A DNA stretch of 64,000 bases from Paenibacillus sp. LS1. GTDB lineage: Bacteria; Bacillota; Bacilli; Paenibacillales; Paenibacillaceae. Positions 36,280 through 44,925 of this stretch are shown piece after piece. The DNA lies in assembly GCF_026013365.1 (NCBI RefSeq), contig NZ_JAPDOE010000001.1, forward strand, positions 1,550,001 to 1,614,000, written 5' to 3'. The notes beneath the pieces were generated by a model. It made no database searches. It worked only from the letters and a program-made list of their open reading frames with translations, and was not told the DNA's origin. The position numbers and the translations under genes were made by a program. Every line of letters starts with the position of its first letter. Positions within the stretch are counted from its first letter, which is position 1.

Positions 36280-36930
36280 ATGAAAATATGGGTATGCACG
36301 CTGCTTCTGATCTTTATACTTACAGGTTGCAACAGTTCCACACGCAACGCTTCGCCGAATCAGGGTACACATGCGAAAGGTTACGGAGGAAATGTAACAA
36401 CTCAGCAAGATCAAAGGAAAGGATCTCACATGCTCAATGAGAATACAGGTGAAGTTCATGATACCAACATTGCCGATGATGCAAAGAATGGCCGGATGCC
36501 AAATGAAAAACGAGTCAATCACCTTAAAGCCCTTGCCAAGCAAGTGGAAGGTGTCGAAGATGCGAATTGCGTTATACTGGGTAATACAGCCGTAGTTGGC
36601 ATTGATGTTGATGGTGAACTGGAACGTGCTCGGGTAGGTACCATTAAGTACTCTGTAGCAGAGGCGCTTCGCAAAGACCCCGAAGGTGTAGATTCCATTG
36701 TTACTGCAGATGCCGATGTCACTGAACGAATCAAAGAAATTGGTGAACATATTCGTCAAGGACACCCGATATCCGGTTTTGCTTCAGAACTCGCTGACAT
36801 GGTGGGACGCATTATTCCCCAACTACCAAAAGACGTCAAAGTCCGTCAAAATCCGGATGAACACGAGAATCAAAAACAACAAATGCAGCAGCTGCATTCA
36901 TCGGACAAAAGACAACAAAAAGCCCAGTGA
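36280..36930 (+). CDS. YhcN/YlaJ family sporulation lipoprotein
   Basis: The 216-aa product has a short lipoprotein signal with lipobox LTGC (Cys17), a low-complexity linker, and the YhcN/YlaJ domain (about 80-165; HLKALAKQVEGVEDANCVILGNTAVVGIDVDG, shown as the family block at residues 84-115). B. subtilis members are spore membrane lipoproteins linked to germination and outgrowth. A Gln/Lys-rich tail ends the protein. AGAAAGG precedes the ATG. Its stop codon lies inside the shared terminator hairpin. Confidence 0.88.
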   Translation: MKIWVCTLLLIFILTGCNSSTRNASPNQGTHAKGYGGNVTTQQDQRKGSHMLNENTGEVHDTNIADDAKNGRMPNEKRVNHLKALAKQVEGVEDANCVILGNTAVVGIDVDGELERARVGTIKYSVAEALRKDPEGVDSIVTADADVTERIKEIGEHIRQGHPISGFASELADMVGRIIPQLPKDVKVRQNPDEHENQKQQMQQLHSSDKRQQKAQ

Positions 36931-36947
36931 TCTCTCACTAGGCTTTT
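36916..36947. terminator. Bidirectional terminator between convergent genes
   Basis: AAAAAGCC-AGTGA, a 4-base loop and TCACT-GGCTTTTTT form a symmetric stem with A and T runs on both sides. The stop codons of both convergent genes (TGA at 36928 and TAG at 36938-36940) lie inside the stem. Confidence 0.88.
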
Positions 36948-37390
36948 TTCATGGCAGCAAAAACCTGCTCATCTAATTTCTCAGCAGCACGCTGATCATA
37001 TATTTTGACATATTGAGGCACAGAAGACAGTTGAGCGCCGTAAAACAGAGCATTCCTCACCGCTTCAATCGTAATGTCGAAACAGCACATATTAAATGGA
37101 ACATTCTGTAGCGGATCTTGTCGTACCGCAGCACGTCCGTTCACTGCGTACACCGTCTCTTCCCCAAAGACAGTAACTGTAATGAGCGGATTCGTAATCA
37201 TGTTGTTTACTAAGCGTGAACGATGATCGATCGCTACACGAAACGTAGAAGCATTCTCCGCATAAATCCAGGAGATGGCTGTTGAAGTCGGACCTCCGGA
37301 TTCGGCATCCACTGTGCTCAGAAGCACAAAGGTCTCATTCTTGAATTGCTGTAAAAGAGATTCAGTTAATTGTGTGACGGCTTCGGACAT
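36938..37390 (-). CDS. PPOX split-barrel protein (YlaL-like)
   Basis: The 150-aa product is a predicted flavin-reductase-like split barrel of the pyridoxamine 5'-phosphate oxidase superfamily (FVLLSTVDAESGGPTSTAIS, FRVAIDHRSRLVNNMITNP, ITVTVFGEETVYAVNGRA). Substrate and cofactor are not shown by the sequence. The neighbourhood matches B. subtilis ylaJ-ylaK-ylaL, making a YlaL counterpart likely. AGGGGG precedes the ATG. Confidence 0.78.
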   Translation of the reverse strand: MSEAVTQLTESLLQQFKNETFVLLSTVDAESGGPTSTAISWIYAENASTFRVAIDHRSRLVNNMITNPLITVTVFGEETVYAVNGRAAVRQDPLQNVPFNMCCFDITIEAVRNALFYGAQLSSVPQYVKIYDQRAAEKLDEQVFAAMKKA

Positions 37391-37488
37391 TCAACCAGCC
37401 CCCTAACCTTCTTTATGCAATTCTTAAACTTGGTTTATGTTATTATAGCATACCAATTAACGTGCTTCCAATCCCAAAAGAATGGAGG

Positions 37489-38550
37489 TTATTCGGCTGA
37501 AGGTGAAGTCGTTACTTTACCTGAAAGTGTATCTTGCAAAGCCTGCTTCGCATTGGCGAGTTCCGTCTCATTAATATATACATACGGACTTCTCCACTCT
37601 CCGGTAACCGGAGTATAATGTACATCCGAGGTGGAAATGTTCCAATACGTCGAGATAAAGTTTTTCATTTGTTCCGATTCCACATCTGTCGTCATGTTAT
37701 CGTCAACTGCACCAATCACTTTGCTAATCTTCGTAATGCCCCCAAGAGATTTCATCTGATCCAGCATGGAATTCAGCACTTGGTTTTGACGTTTATTACG
37801 ATCAAAGTCGTTGGATTCAGCAGTCTTTGGATTACAATTGGATTTGCGGTAACGAACAAAGTCCAGTGCCGCTTTACCATCGAGATGTTGTGCGCCAGCG
37901 ACAAGATTAATATCCGTACCGTCGGCTGTATCTCTGTAACACATATTTTTATCCACAGTCACATCCACGCCACCTACGGCATTGACAGCATCACGGAATG
38001 CTTGGAAATTCAGGACGGTTGTATAATTAATATCTACATCCAAATACTTGCCCATCATTTCTTTCATCTGATCCTCTGCATTTTTACCAGAGGTTTTTTC
38101 CTGTGCTTTGAACCTTGGATAATAGGAGTTTAGCTTGTTGGATTTGTATCCATCCAATTGAATACGTGTGTCTCGTGGCAAAGATACAATGGTTGCCGTC
38201 TTGGTCTCCGGATTCAACGAAGCCACCATAACAACATCCGAGAGATACGTGCCCGTTTCAGGACGGTTATCTGTACCAAGCAACAGCATCGTGATCGGTT
38301 TGGTTGTGGCTGACATCCCCGGCGGTACCGGTTTGTCGATGCCTGTATCCACGACTTGATTGTATACCCAATACGCATATCCGCCGCCTACCACAATGGC
38401 AATAACCAATAGACTTAAAAAGATTCTGCCAAAAGCATTCATTCTCTTTTTCTTCTTAGGCTGCTTTCCCTTGCCATTCTTCGACCCAGAAGCGCCGGAT
38501 TGCGTCGGTGCCTGTCTCCGTGGAGGCAGTCCGTTCGAATTCGAGTTCAT
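37489..38550 (-). CDS. LCP family cell-wall polymer ligase
   Basis: LytR-CpsA-Psr phosphotransferase expected to attach teichoic-acid-type polymers to peptidoglycan from lipid carriers. The 353-aa product has a basic Pro/Ser-rich cytoplasmic tail, one membrane span (about 42-62), and an extracellular LCP domain with the key Asp/Arg motifs LLGTDNRPETGTYLSDVVMV, SLPRDTRIQL, NAVGGVDVTVD, LDGKAALDFVRYR and DFDRNKRQNQVL. Which polymer it handles cannot be told. It lies between ylaH and the YlaL-like gene, where Bacillus has no LCP gene. Confidence 0.93.
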   Translation of the reverse strand: MNSNSNGLPPRRQAPTQSGASGSKNGKGKQPKKKKRMNAFGRIFLSLLVIAIVVGGGYAYWVYNQVVDTGIDKPVPPGMSATTKPITMLLLGTDNRPETGTYLSDVVMVASLNPETKTATIVSLPRDTRIQLDGYKSNKLNSYYPRFKAQEKTSGKNAEDQMKEMMGKYLDVDINYTTVLNFQAFRDAVNAVGGVDVTVDKNMCYRDTADGTDINLVAGAQHLDGKAALDFVRYRKSNCNPKTAESNDFDRNKRQNQVLNSMLDQMKSLGGITKISKVIGAVDDNMTTDVESEQMKNFISTYWNISTSDVHYTPVTGEWRSPYVYINETELANAKQALQDTLSGKVTTSPSAE

Positions 38551-38584
38551 ATCTTCAACACCTTTATCACATCTGTTTTTGTCT

Positions 38585-38619
38585 AAATAAAAGACAACCG
38601 CTTTCCCTAAGGAAAACGG
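38585..38619 (-). terminator. Terminator after ylaH-like gene
   Basis: On the minus strand CCGTTTTCC, a TTAG loop and GGAAAGCGG (one G-U pair) precede TTGTCTTTTATTT. Confidence 0.6.
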
Positions 38620-38640
38620 ATGGTCTGTACAAGACAGGAT

Positions 38641-38937
38641 TTATGAGTTTCGAGCGGCAGCTTCCGCTTTTTTCTTTTGACGACCTTCAATAAAATAACG
38701 CACTCTCACTAATAACATCAAACCAACCGCCACCAACAAACATTGAATGATGGGAAGCTTGTCGATCTGAAAAATAAGAAGCATGAATGTGCCCATCGCC
38801 ATCAATATATAGAGAACGATTTCCTTACCAAGCGGTAATTTCTGACGTACCCGAAACACCTTGTTATATACGTAAGTAATCAATACAAAGATGACGATGT
38901 AGGCTACGATCGGGTGTGATGCGAACCATGCTTGCAT
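38641..38937 (-). CDS. YlaH-like membrane protein
   Basis: The 98-aa product has three predicted membrane spans and the blocks HPIVAYIVIFVLITYVYNKVFRVRQKLPLGKEI (residues about 8-41) and GLMLLVRVRYFIEGRQ that mark the YlaH-like family, unknown in function. As in B. subtilis it lies next to typA, here separated from it by a MITE-like element. AAAGGAG precedes the ATG. Confidence 0.85.
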   Translation of the reverse strand: MQAWFASHPIVAYIVIFVLITYVYNKVFRVRQKLPLGKEIVLYILMAMGTFMLLIFQIDKLPIIQCLLVAVGLMLLVRVRYFIEGRQKKKAEAAARNS

Positions 38938-38969
38938 GCACAGCCAGCTCCTTTCGTTATCATGCTAGG

Positions 38970-39263
38970 ATATAAGTTAACTAGTTGATGGAGCACCACC
39001 AACAACATTAATTACAAAGCTCTGCATGTGACCGTTTCGGATTCGGATCGTTCTTTTGGTCGCTGTTATCCCCAGATTTTTTTGATCCATTTTTCAATGG
39101 TAAAATCCGGGGATAAGCGTATGCTTCCGATGTAGCTTTCTTTCAGAAAGCTTTCAGGCGAACGCTTCGCTCCTACAGAATCGATTCCGTATCCTCCACT
39201 ATTTTAGTGGGTTGTAATCAACGCCGATGGTGCAAATGTGTTCCATCAAATGCTAACTTATAT
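38970..39263. mobile_element. MITE-like element with terminal inverted repeats
   Basis: The left end reads TATAAGTTAACTAGTTGATG (38971 on) and the right end, reverse complemented, TATAAGTTAGCATTTGATGG; both continue GGAxCAC, giving imperfect terminal repeats of about 26 bases. Inside lies a further hairpin at 39066-39116 (TTATCCCC and GGGGATAA with inner GATTTT/AAAATC). No coding potential is seen in the 294 bases. TA at both edges would fit an IS630/mariner-type TA target duplication, which is inference. It occupies the whole ylaH-typA spacer. Confidence 0.65.
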
Positions 39264-39280
39264 AAATTATTTTGTTGTTA

Positions 39281-41125
39281 TTAGGCTTTAGAAGCCATTT
39301 TGCGTTGTTTTTCTGCACGTTCACGCTCGGATTTGTTCAGGATCTTCTTACGAAGACGAATTGATTTAGGTGTAATTTCACAATATTCATCTTCATTCAG
39401 ATATTCAAGCGCCTGTTCCAACGAGAAGATAATCGGAGTTTTAATTTTAACCGTATCATCTTTACCGGAAGAACGAACGTTAGTCAGTTGTTTTTCTTTG
39501 CAGATGTTAACAACGATATCATTGTCACGTGTATGCTCACCAACAATCATACCTTCGTAGATTTCAGTACCCGGCTCAAGGAAGAGGGTACCACGATCCT
39601 CAACGCCCATCATTCCATAGAACGTAGATGTACCAGTTTCAGTTGAGATCAGTACACCTTGGTGACGTCCACCCACTTGACCGGAAACTACTGGAGCGTA
39701 GCTGTCAAATGCATGGTTCATAACACCATAACCACGAGTCAAAGTCAGGAAGTTTGTGCTATATCCGATCAAACCACGTGCTGGAATCAGGAACTCCAGA
39801 CGTACTTGTCCACTACCCGTGTTGACCATGTTAACCATCTCTGCTTTACGTGCGCCCAGGCTCTCCATTACGGAACCCATGCTCTCTTCAGGGATATCAA
39901 TCAACAAGCGCTCAACCGGTTCCATTTTCTTACCGTCAACTTCTCTTACGATAACTTCTGGTTTGGATACTTGAAGCTCGTATCCTTCACGACGCATATT
40001 TTCAATAAGGATACCCAAGTGAAGCTCACCACGTCCGGAAACGACAAATGCATCCGGGCTTTCCGTTTCGTCAACACGAAGGGAAACGTCTGTTTCCAAC
40101 TCTTTGAACAAACGCTCACGAAGTTTACGGGAAGTTACCCATTTACCTTCACGACCTGCGAATGGACTGTTGTTCACGAGGAACGTCATTTGCAGGGTAG
40201 GCTCGTCAATTTTCAAAACTGGAAGTGCTTCTGGGTTATTCGGATCAGCGATGGTTTCACCAATGTTGATGTCCTTGATTCCTGCAATCGCAACAATGTC
40301 GCCTGCTCCTGCTTCTTCTGTCTCAACACGCTTGAGACCTTGGAAACCAAACAGTTTCTCGATACGTGCAGTTTTGCTTTTACCATCACGCATAATAACC
40401 GTTACCGATTGTCCTTGACGGATCACACCGCGGTTAACACGACCAATGGCAATACGGCCAAGGTATTCATTGTAGTCCATCAAAGTAACGAGGAATTGAA
40501 GTGGCTCTTCAACATTCTCTGTTGGGTGAGGGATATGACTAACGATCGTATTGTAGATCGCCATCATGTTATCGTCCTGTTTCGCAGGATCATTATCCAT
40601 GCTGGATGTTCCGTTCAATGCGGAAGCATATACAACAGGGAATTCAAGTTGTTGATCGTTGGCACCCAGTTCAATGAACAGGTCCAGTACTTCATCAATA
40701 ACCTCAGTCGGACGAGCCGCTGGACGGTCAATTTTGTTTACAACAACGATTGGTGTCAGGTTGTGCTCCAGAGCTTTACGAAGTACGAACTTCGTTTGTG
40801 GCATACAGCCTTCATATGCATCAACAACGAGCAATACGCCGTCAACCATTTTCATGATACGTTCCACTTCACCACCGAAGTCGGCGTGTCCTGGTGTATC
40901 CACAATGTTGATCAGGTAATCTTTATAAGTTATAGCCGTGTTTTTGGCCAAAATCGTAATACCGCGTTCACGCTCCAAATCGTTGGAGTCCATTGCGCGC
41001 TCCTGTACCGTTTCGTGATCACGGAAAGTACCGGATTGCTGGAGCAACTTGTCGACGAGCGTAGTTTTCCCGTGGTCGACGTGGGCAATAATCGCAATAT
41101 TGCGAATGTGTTCTCTTGAATGCAT
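39281..41125 (-). CDS. typA: Ribosome-associated GTPase TypA/BipA
   Basis: Translational GTPase of the EF-G-like family, linked to 50S assembly and stress or cold adaptation. The 614-aa product has G1 AHVDHGKTT (14-22), G2 ERGITI, G3 [12 protein letters not shown]4 NKIDRP and G5 SALNG, then domain 2, EF-G-like domains III and V, and the TypA-specific C-terminal domain ending in a basic tail ([20 protein letters not shown]). The ATG at 41125 gives the standard [13 protein letters not shown] start; the ribosome site AAAGGAT is rather far upstream, and a 10-codon longer frame exists. Confidence 0.96.
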   Translation of the reverse strand: MHSREHIRNIAIIAHVDHGKTTLVDKLLQQSGTFRDHETVQERAMDSNDLERERGITILAKNTAITYKDYLINIVDTPGHADFGGEVERIMKMVDGVLLVVDAYEGCMPQTKFVLRKALEHNLTPIVVVNKIDRPAARPTEVIDEVLDLFIELGANDQQLEFPVVYASALNGTSSMDNDPAKQDDNMMAIYNTIVSHIPHPTENVEEPLQFLVTLMDYNEYLGRIAIGRVNRGVIRQGQSVTVIMRDGKSKTARIEKLFGFQGLKRVETEEAGAGDIVAIAGIKDINIGETIADPNNPEALPVLKIDEPTLQMTFLVNNSPFAGREGKWVTSRKLRERLFKELETDVSLRVDETESPDAFVVSGRGELHLGILIENMRREGYELQVSKPEVIVREVDGKKMEPVERLLIDIPEESMGSVMESLGARKAEMVNMVNTGSGQVRLEFLIPARGLIGYSTNFLTLTRGYGVMNHAFDSYAPVVSGQVGGRHQGVLISTETGTSTFYGMMGVEDRGTLFLEPGTEIYEGMIVGEHTRDNDIVVNICKEKQLTNVRSSGKDDTVKIKTPIIFSLEQALEYLNEDEYCEITPKSIRLRKKILNKSERERAEKQRKMASKA

Positions 41126-41193
41126 GGTTTGTATCCATATCCTTTCCAATTTCAATTCTTATCTACTAAACTTCCCGCAATTTCGCAGGTTAC

Positions 41194-41225
41194 TCACAAA
41201 ATAAGCGTCGGTGATATCCCGACGC
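41194..41225 (-). terminator. Terminator after the LiaI/LiaF-like gene
   Basis: GCGTCGG and CCGACGC with a 7-base loop precede TTATTTTG on the minus strand, between the LiaI/LiaF-like gene and typA. Confidence 0.6.
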
Positions 41226-41301
41226 ATGTCTATATCCCTTATATTATAGTTTATTATAGGTAAAAATCAAGATATTTCGCACGAAAAGACCACTGGGAAT
41301 G

Positions 41302-41796
41302 TTACCAGCCTCTCCCTTGACGTCCTCGACCAAGCAATAACCAGACTCCACCCAAGATCAAAAGGACAGCAAGTACATAGATTATTCCCGTTTGGAGCAA
41401 GGTAAATCCGAATAATATGATGGATATCGCACCAAAGATCAAAGCCGCAGGTAACACAAATTCCGGTCTTCGCCTCTCAGCCATTCCATATTCCAGTAAA
41501 CCTATGGCAACCCCCAGCAAAAATACTGGCCACAGCCTGTTCATAAGTCCTGCACCCCATGTATTCGTTATACTAAATAAGACACCATACACCGTTAGTA
41601 TGCCGGCAGGAACAAGTGACCACGATGGTGAAATACGCGCATAGTATAATGCATGAAGGGCTATGCCTGGCAGCAGGATCAGCAAAGGCCAGAAATTACG
41701 ACCAATGAATCCAAACACACCAAACTTGCCAAGCAGAATAATAATTCCCGCAGCTACAATAAATAGTCCAATCGCTTTTTCATTTCTCATCCTCAT
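41302..41796 (-). CDS. LiaI/LiaF-like membrane protein
   Basis: The 164-aa product has five or six predicted membrane spans arranged as two similar halves with the LiaI/LiaF N-terminal (DUF5668-type) look: GLFIVAAGIIILLGKFGVF, RNFWPLLILLPGI and again RLWPVFLLGVAIGLLEYG. It lacks the C-terminal LiaF cell-envelope-stress domain and no liaRS genes adjoin, so a regulatory link is only suggested. The ATG at 41796 has AGAGGTG at 9 bases; ATGs at 41802 and 41790 are alternatives. Confidence 0.72.
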   Translation of the reverse strand: MRMRNEKAIGLFIVAAGIIILLGKFGVFGFIGRNFWPLLILLPGIALHALYYARISPSWSLVPAGILTVYGVLFSITNTWGAGLMNRLWPVFLLGVAIGLLEYGMAERRRPEFVLPAALIFGAISIILFGFTLLQTGIIYVLAVLLILGGVWLLLGRGRQGRGW

Positions 41797-42030
41797 CTGC
41801 ATTCACCTCTTATACCATTGGCTATGTATTTTATTTTTTATAAACGATGTGCATTCCATGATGATTTTTGGTTTTCAATCCTGTAATCCTGCTTCTAGTG
41901 TATCCGATGTTTCGTCAAAAAACTATACTTTATGTCGCATTATGCTTGCTCCCTTTACCTGTATTACCCTAAAATCTGCAACTTATGACTAGCCCAATGA
42001 AAACTCCATGGACAAGATATTCCTCTCCAC

Positions 42031-42062
42031 ACAAAACCGTCTAAACCGGACGGTTCAGACGG
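42031..42062 (-). terminator. Possible terminator after the minus-strand TerC gene
   Basis: CCGTCT and AGACGG enclose GAACCGTCCGGTTTA, which can also fold as AACCGTC/GACGGTT; on the minus strand TTTTGTG follows. The T-run is short. The 41797-42093 spacer (297 bases) otherwise holds nothing I recognise. Confidence 0.45.
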
Positions 42063-42093
42063 CCATATGTCCAAGCTTTTACCCAAAACCAAA

Positions 42094-42753
42094 CTATGCG
42101 TTCTTCCTCACAAATTTATGTGCGCCTCCAACCGCGACAACAAGACAAGCCATTGCTGCGGGTAGTAGCATGTGCGCCTCTGCTGCCATTCCTCCAAGCC
42201 ATTCTCCTAACTTGGGGTCTTTCATCAACATTTCACCTGCTGTGAAGGCCAGAATGCCTGAGCCGACGAATACCAGAATTGGAAATCGCTTCAACAAGCC
42301 AACAATTAACCCGCTCCCCCATACGACAATTGGGATACTAATGGCAATCCCGATGACGATCAATGCCAGATCTCCATCCGCCAATGCCGCTATAGCCAAG
42401 ACGTTATCCAGACTCATCACAAAATCGGCAACCAGTATTGTTTGAATGGCTTTCCAAGTCGTCGAAGCTTCTCGAATATGTACTTCATCATCACTCTGAA
42501 GCAGCAGCTTCACTGCAATCCAGAGTAGCAGCAGCCCACCTGCAGCCTGGATAAATGGAATTCCCAGCAGTAATACCGCTACGAAGGTTAATACACAGCG
42601 TAACAGTACCGCACCAAAAGCCCCCCACCATACCGCCTTTTTCCGTTGTATCGGTGGCAGATCCTTGCTGGCAAGTGCAATAACAACCGCATTATCTCCA
42701 CTCAATACCAGATTGATCATTAAGATTTCAGTTAAAAGCCATAGTGTATCCAT
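42094..42753 (-). CDS. TerC family (YjbE-type) membrane protein
   Basis: The 219-aa product has about six or seven membrane spans and the two TerC/YjbE acidic motifs with membrane-embedded Asp/Asn: INLVLSGDNAVVIALASK and DFVMSLDNVLAIAALA. Members are linked to metal ion, especially manganese, export or metalation of secreted proteins. The ATG at 42753 is chosen for the G-rich ribosome site directly upstream; a start 14 codons earlier is possible. It is divergent from a paralogue 86 bases away. Confidence 0.85.
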   Translation of the reverse strand: MDTLWLLTEILMINLVLSGDNAVVIALASKDLPPIQRKKAVWWGAFGAVLLRCVLTFVAVLLLGIPFIQAAGGLLLLWIAVKLLLQSDDEVHIREASTTWKAIQTILVADFVMSLDNVLAIAALADGDLALIVIGIAISIPIVVWGSGLIVGLLKRFPILVFVGSGILAFTAGEMLMKDPKLGEWLGGMAAEAHMLLPAAMACLVVAVGGAHKFVRKNA

Positions 42754-42839
42754 GTCCTCACCCCCCACATTAACTTGTATGTCAGAGTTGTCCATGCTAT
42801 TCTTAATGATTGAACTTTATATAAGGAGTGACATATGGC

Positions 42840-43550
42840 ATGGAGCTATTTAGTCCCACATTCTGGCTGGCTTTGCTGAACGTTGTCTTTATTGATCTCA
42901 TTCTGGCTGGAGACAATGCCATCGTCATTGGTCTCGCAGCTCGAAATTTGCACCCTTCCGTGCAGAAAAAGGCGATATTATACGGAACGGGCGGCGCACT
43001 ACTGATTCGAATTTTGGCAACGATTGTTGTTCTATGGTTGCTTAAAGTACCTTGGCTCTTGCTTGTGGGAGGCTTACTTCTGATCTGGATCGCCTATAAA
43101 TTATTGGCGGATCAGGGAGATGAACACAATGATATCCAGGCAGGAACTTCTCTATGGACGGCTATTCGTACCATTGTAATCGCGGATGCAGCGATGGGAT
43201 TAGATAATGTGATTGCGGTTGCCGGAGCCGCACAGCAGCATCTCGTGCTTGTCATTCTCGGACTCCTGATCAGCGTACCCATTATCGTCTGGGGCAGCAC
43301 CCTGTTTATCAAGCTAATTAATCACTTTCCTTGGATCATTTATATCGGAGCCATCGTTCTCGGGTATACGGCTTCCAATATGATCACTGAGGAGCAGCGA
43401 CTCTTGCCTTACTTTACTCAACATCCGGCATTACGCATTCTCTTCATCGTTGTCGTTATTGCAGGCGTAGTCTTTGCAGGTTATCGCAAACGCTCCAGTA
43501 GCTCCAGCAACAAGGGATCTGGCGGGGAGCAGCAGCGTTCCTACTCATAG
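42840..43550 (+). CDS. TerC family (YjbE-type) membrane protein
   Basis: Paralogue of the divergent neighbour. The 236-aa product has the same fold with motifs IDLILAGDNAIVIGLAARN and ADAAMGLDNVIAVAGAA, seven predicted spans, and a Ser/Gly-rich basic tail. AAGGAG lies 10 bases before the ATG at 42840; a GTG four codons upstream overlaps it. The 86-base spacer between the two genes is too short for a yybP-ykoY manganese riboswitch, and I see none. Confidence 0.85.
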   Translation: MELFSPTFWLALLNVVFIDLILAGDNAIVIGLAARNLHPSVQKKAILYGTGGALLIRILATIVVLWLLKVPWLLLVGGLLLIWIAYKLLADQGDEHNDIQAGTSLWTAIRTIVIADAAMGLDNVIAVAGAAQQHLVLVILGLLISVPIIVWGSTLFIKLINHFPWIIYIGAIVLGYTASNMITEEQRLLPYFTQHPALRILFIVVVIAGVVFAGYRKRSSSSSNKGSGGEQQRSYS

Positions 43551-43585
43551 GAAAGCCTATTCTTAAAATATCTTCTGAATACAGC

Positions 43586-43630
43586 AAAGGACTGAACGAT
43601 ATTTCATCGAACAGTCCTTTTTTTTTTTAC
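43586..43630 (+). terminator. Terminator after the plus-strand TerC gene
   Basis: AAAGGACTG and CAGTCCTTT enclose a 17-base loop and run into more than ten T. Confidence 0.9.
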
Positions 43631-43677
43631 AGTTTACATAGCCCTTATTATGTCAGCCGTGCTAATTTTTATTTAGT

Positions 43678-44925
43678 TTAGAACCAATCATCCTTCAAAC
43701 CATTATCACCTGTCTGATTCGATACCACAGAAGTTTCACCGGCATGAAGAGTAATCGTTTCTGTTTGCTCTACCGCCTGATCCAGCCATTCAGGCAACTG
43801 GCTCATTGTCGATTCAATTTTATCCACAATCCGAAGATTTGGATTGGTTGAAGGCGACTTTGGCACGAAGAGAGTACAGCAATCTTCATATGGCAAAATA
43901 GATATGTCATACGTTCCGATCTGTTTGGACAGAGTGATGATCTCCTGTTTGTCCATCATAACCAGTGGTCGTAGCAGCGGTAAATCCGTCGCACGACCAA
44001 TGACATTCATACTTGGAAGCGTTTGACTCGCTACTTGACCTAGGCTATCTCCAGTGATCAGTGCAAGTGCACGTTCACGCTCGGCAAGTTTGGAGGCAAT
44101 TCGCAGCATTGAACGTCTCATCAGCGTAATAATCAAGTTATCCTGACCCAGTTGGGTAAATGCCGTTTGGATCTCTGTAAATGGAACCAGATGCAGCTTG
44201 ATTGTTCCTGCATGATCAGCAAGGGCACGCGCCAAATCGATGACTTTCTCTTTGGCACGCTCGCTAGTGAACGGATAACTGTAGAAATGTATACATTCCA
44301 CTTCCAGTCCACGGCGCATGGAAGACCAGGCTGCAACGGGACTGTCTATGCCACCTGACAACAGTACCATCGCTCTTCCATTCGTACCCAGCGGAAACCC
44401 ACCTACTGCCGGAATGGTTTCGTTGAAAATATAGGTGCCCTGATCCCGAATTTCCACTCGCAGTTCAATATCAGGTTGACGAACATCAACACTTAATTGC
44501 TGAAACTTCCGTAGAATTGGGGAACCAACCAGATGATTCATTTCATGCGAAGAGTTCGGGAACTCCTTCCATACCCGCCTTACATTTACCTTAAATGTGG
44601 TGCCTTCCTTGAATTCATCTTCCCTTTCGTCCATAAACGCGACAGCCGTTTTCACAATCTCATCAAGCTCGGATGGGGTGACTTTAACCGGACTAATCGA
44701 CATCACACCGAATACCCGCTTCAGTACATTAATCAGTTCAATATGTGATTCACCGCCAAGATCCACATAAACACGCCCGTATTCTTTGCGAAGGCTCGCT
44801 CCTGGATAAGGTTTAAGCAAAGCTTTCACCTGTGTAATGATCGTTTTTTCAAATCGTGCACGATTCTTCCCTTTTAACATAAACTCTCCGAAACGGAGAA
44901 GCAGCATATCATATTTCATATCCAT
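43678..44925 (-). CDS. thiI: tRNA 4-thiouridine synthase ThiI
   Basis: Uses ATP and persulfide sulfur to make s4U8 in tRNA. The 415-aa product has a ferredoxin-like plus THUMP region (about 60-165; INVLKRVFGVMSISP), and a PP-loop ATPase with VLLSGGIDSPVAAW near residue 190. It has no C-terminal rhodanese domain, as in B. subtilis, where a dedicated cysteine desulfurase supplies the sulfur. That gene lies directly upstream: its TGA adjoins this ATG (TGAATG). AAAGG precedes the start. Confidence 0.95.
   Translation of the reverse strand: MDMKYDMLLLRFGEFMLKGKNRARFEKTIITQVKALLKPYPGASLRKEYGRVYVDLGGESHIELINVLKRVFGVMSISPVKVTPSELDEIVKTAVAFMDEREDEFKEGTTFKVNVRRVWKEFPNSSHEMNHLVGSPILRKFQQLSVDVRQPDIELRVEIRDQGTYIFNETIPAVGGFPLGTNGRAMVLLSGGIDSPVAAWSSMRRGLEVECIHFYSYPFTSERAKEKVIDLARALADHAGTIKLHLVPFTEIQTAFTQLGQDNLIITLMRRSMLRIASKLAERERALALITGDSLGQVASQTLPSMNVIGRATDLPLLRPLVMMDKQEIITLSKQIGTYDISILPYEDCCTLFVPKSPSTNPNLRIVDKIESTMSQLPEWLDQAVEQTETITLHAGETSVVSNQTGDNGLKDDWF

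Noticed and set aside
36241..36765. Minus-strand 174-codon open frame
   Set aside because: It is antisense to the YlaJ-like lipoprotein gene, which has a lipobox, ribosome site and family domain.
39659..41119. 486-codon plus-strand open frame
   Set aside because: It lies antisense to typA, a certain gene, and its composition (many His, Cys, Asn) is that of a shadow frame.
42754..42839. yybP-ykoY manganese riboswitch between the TerC genes
   Set aside because: The spacer is too short and lacks the conserved loops.
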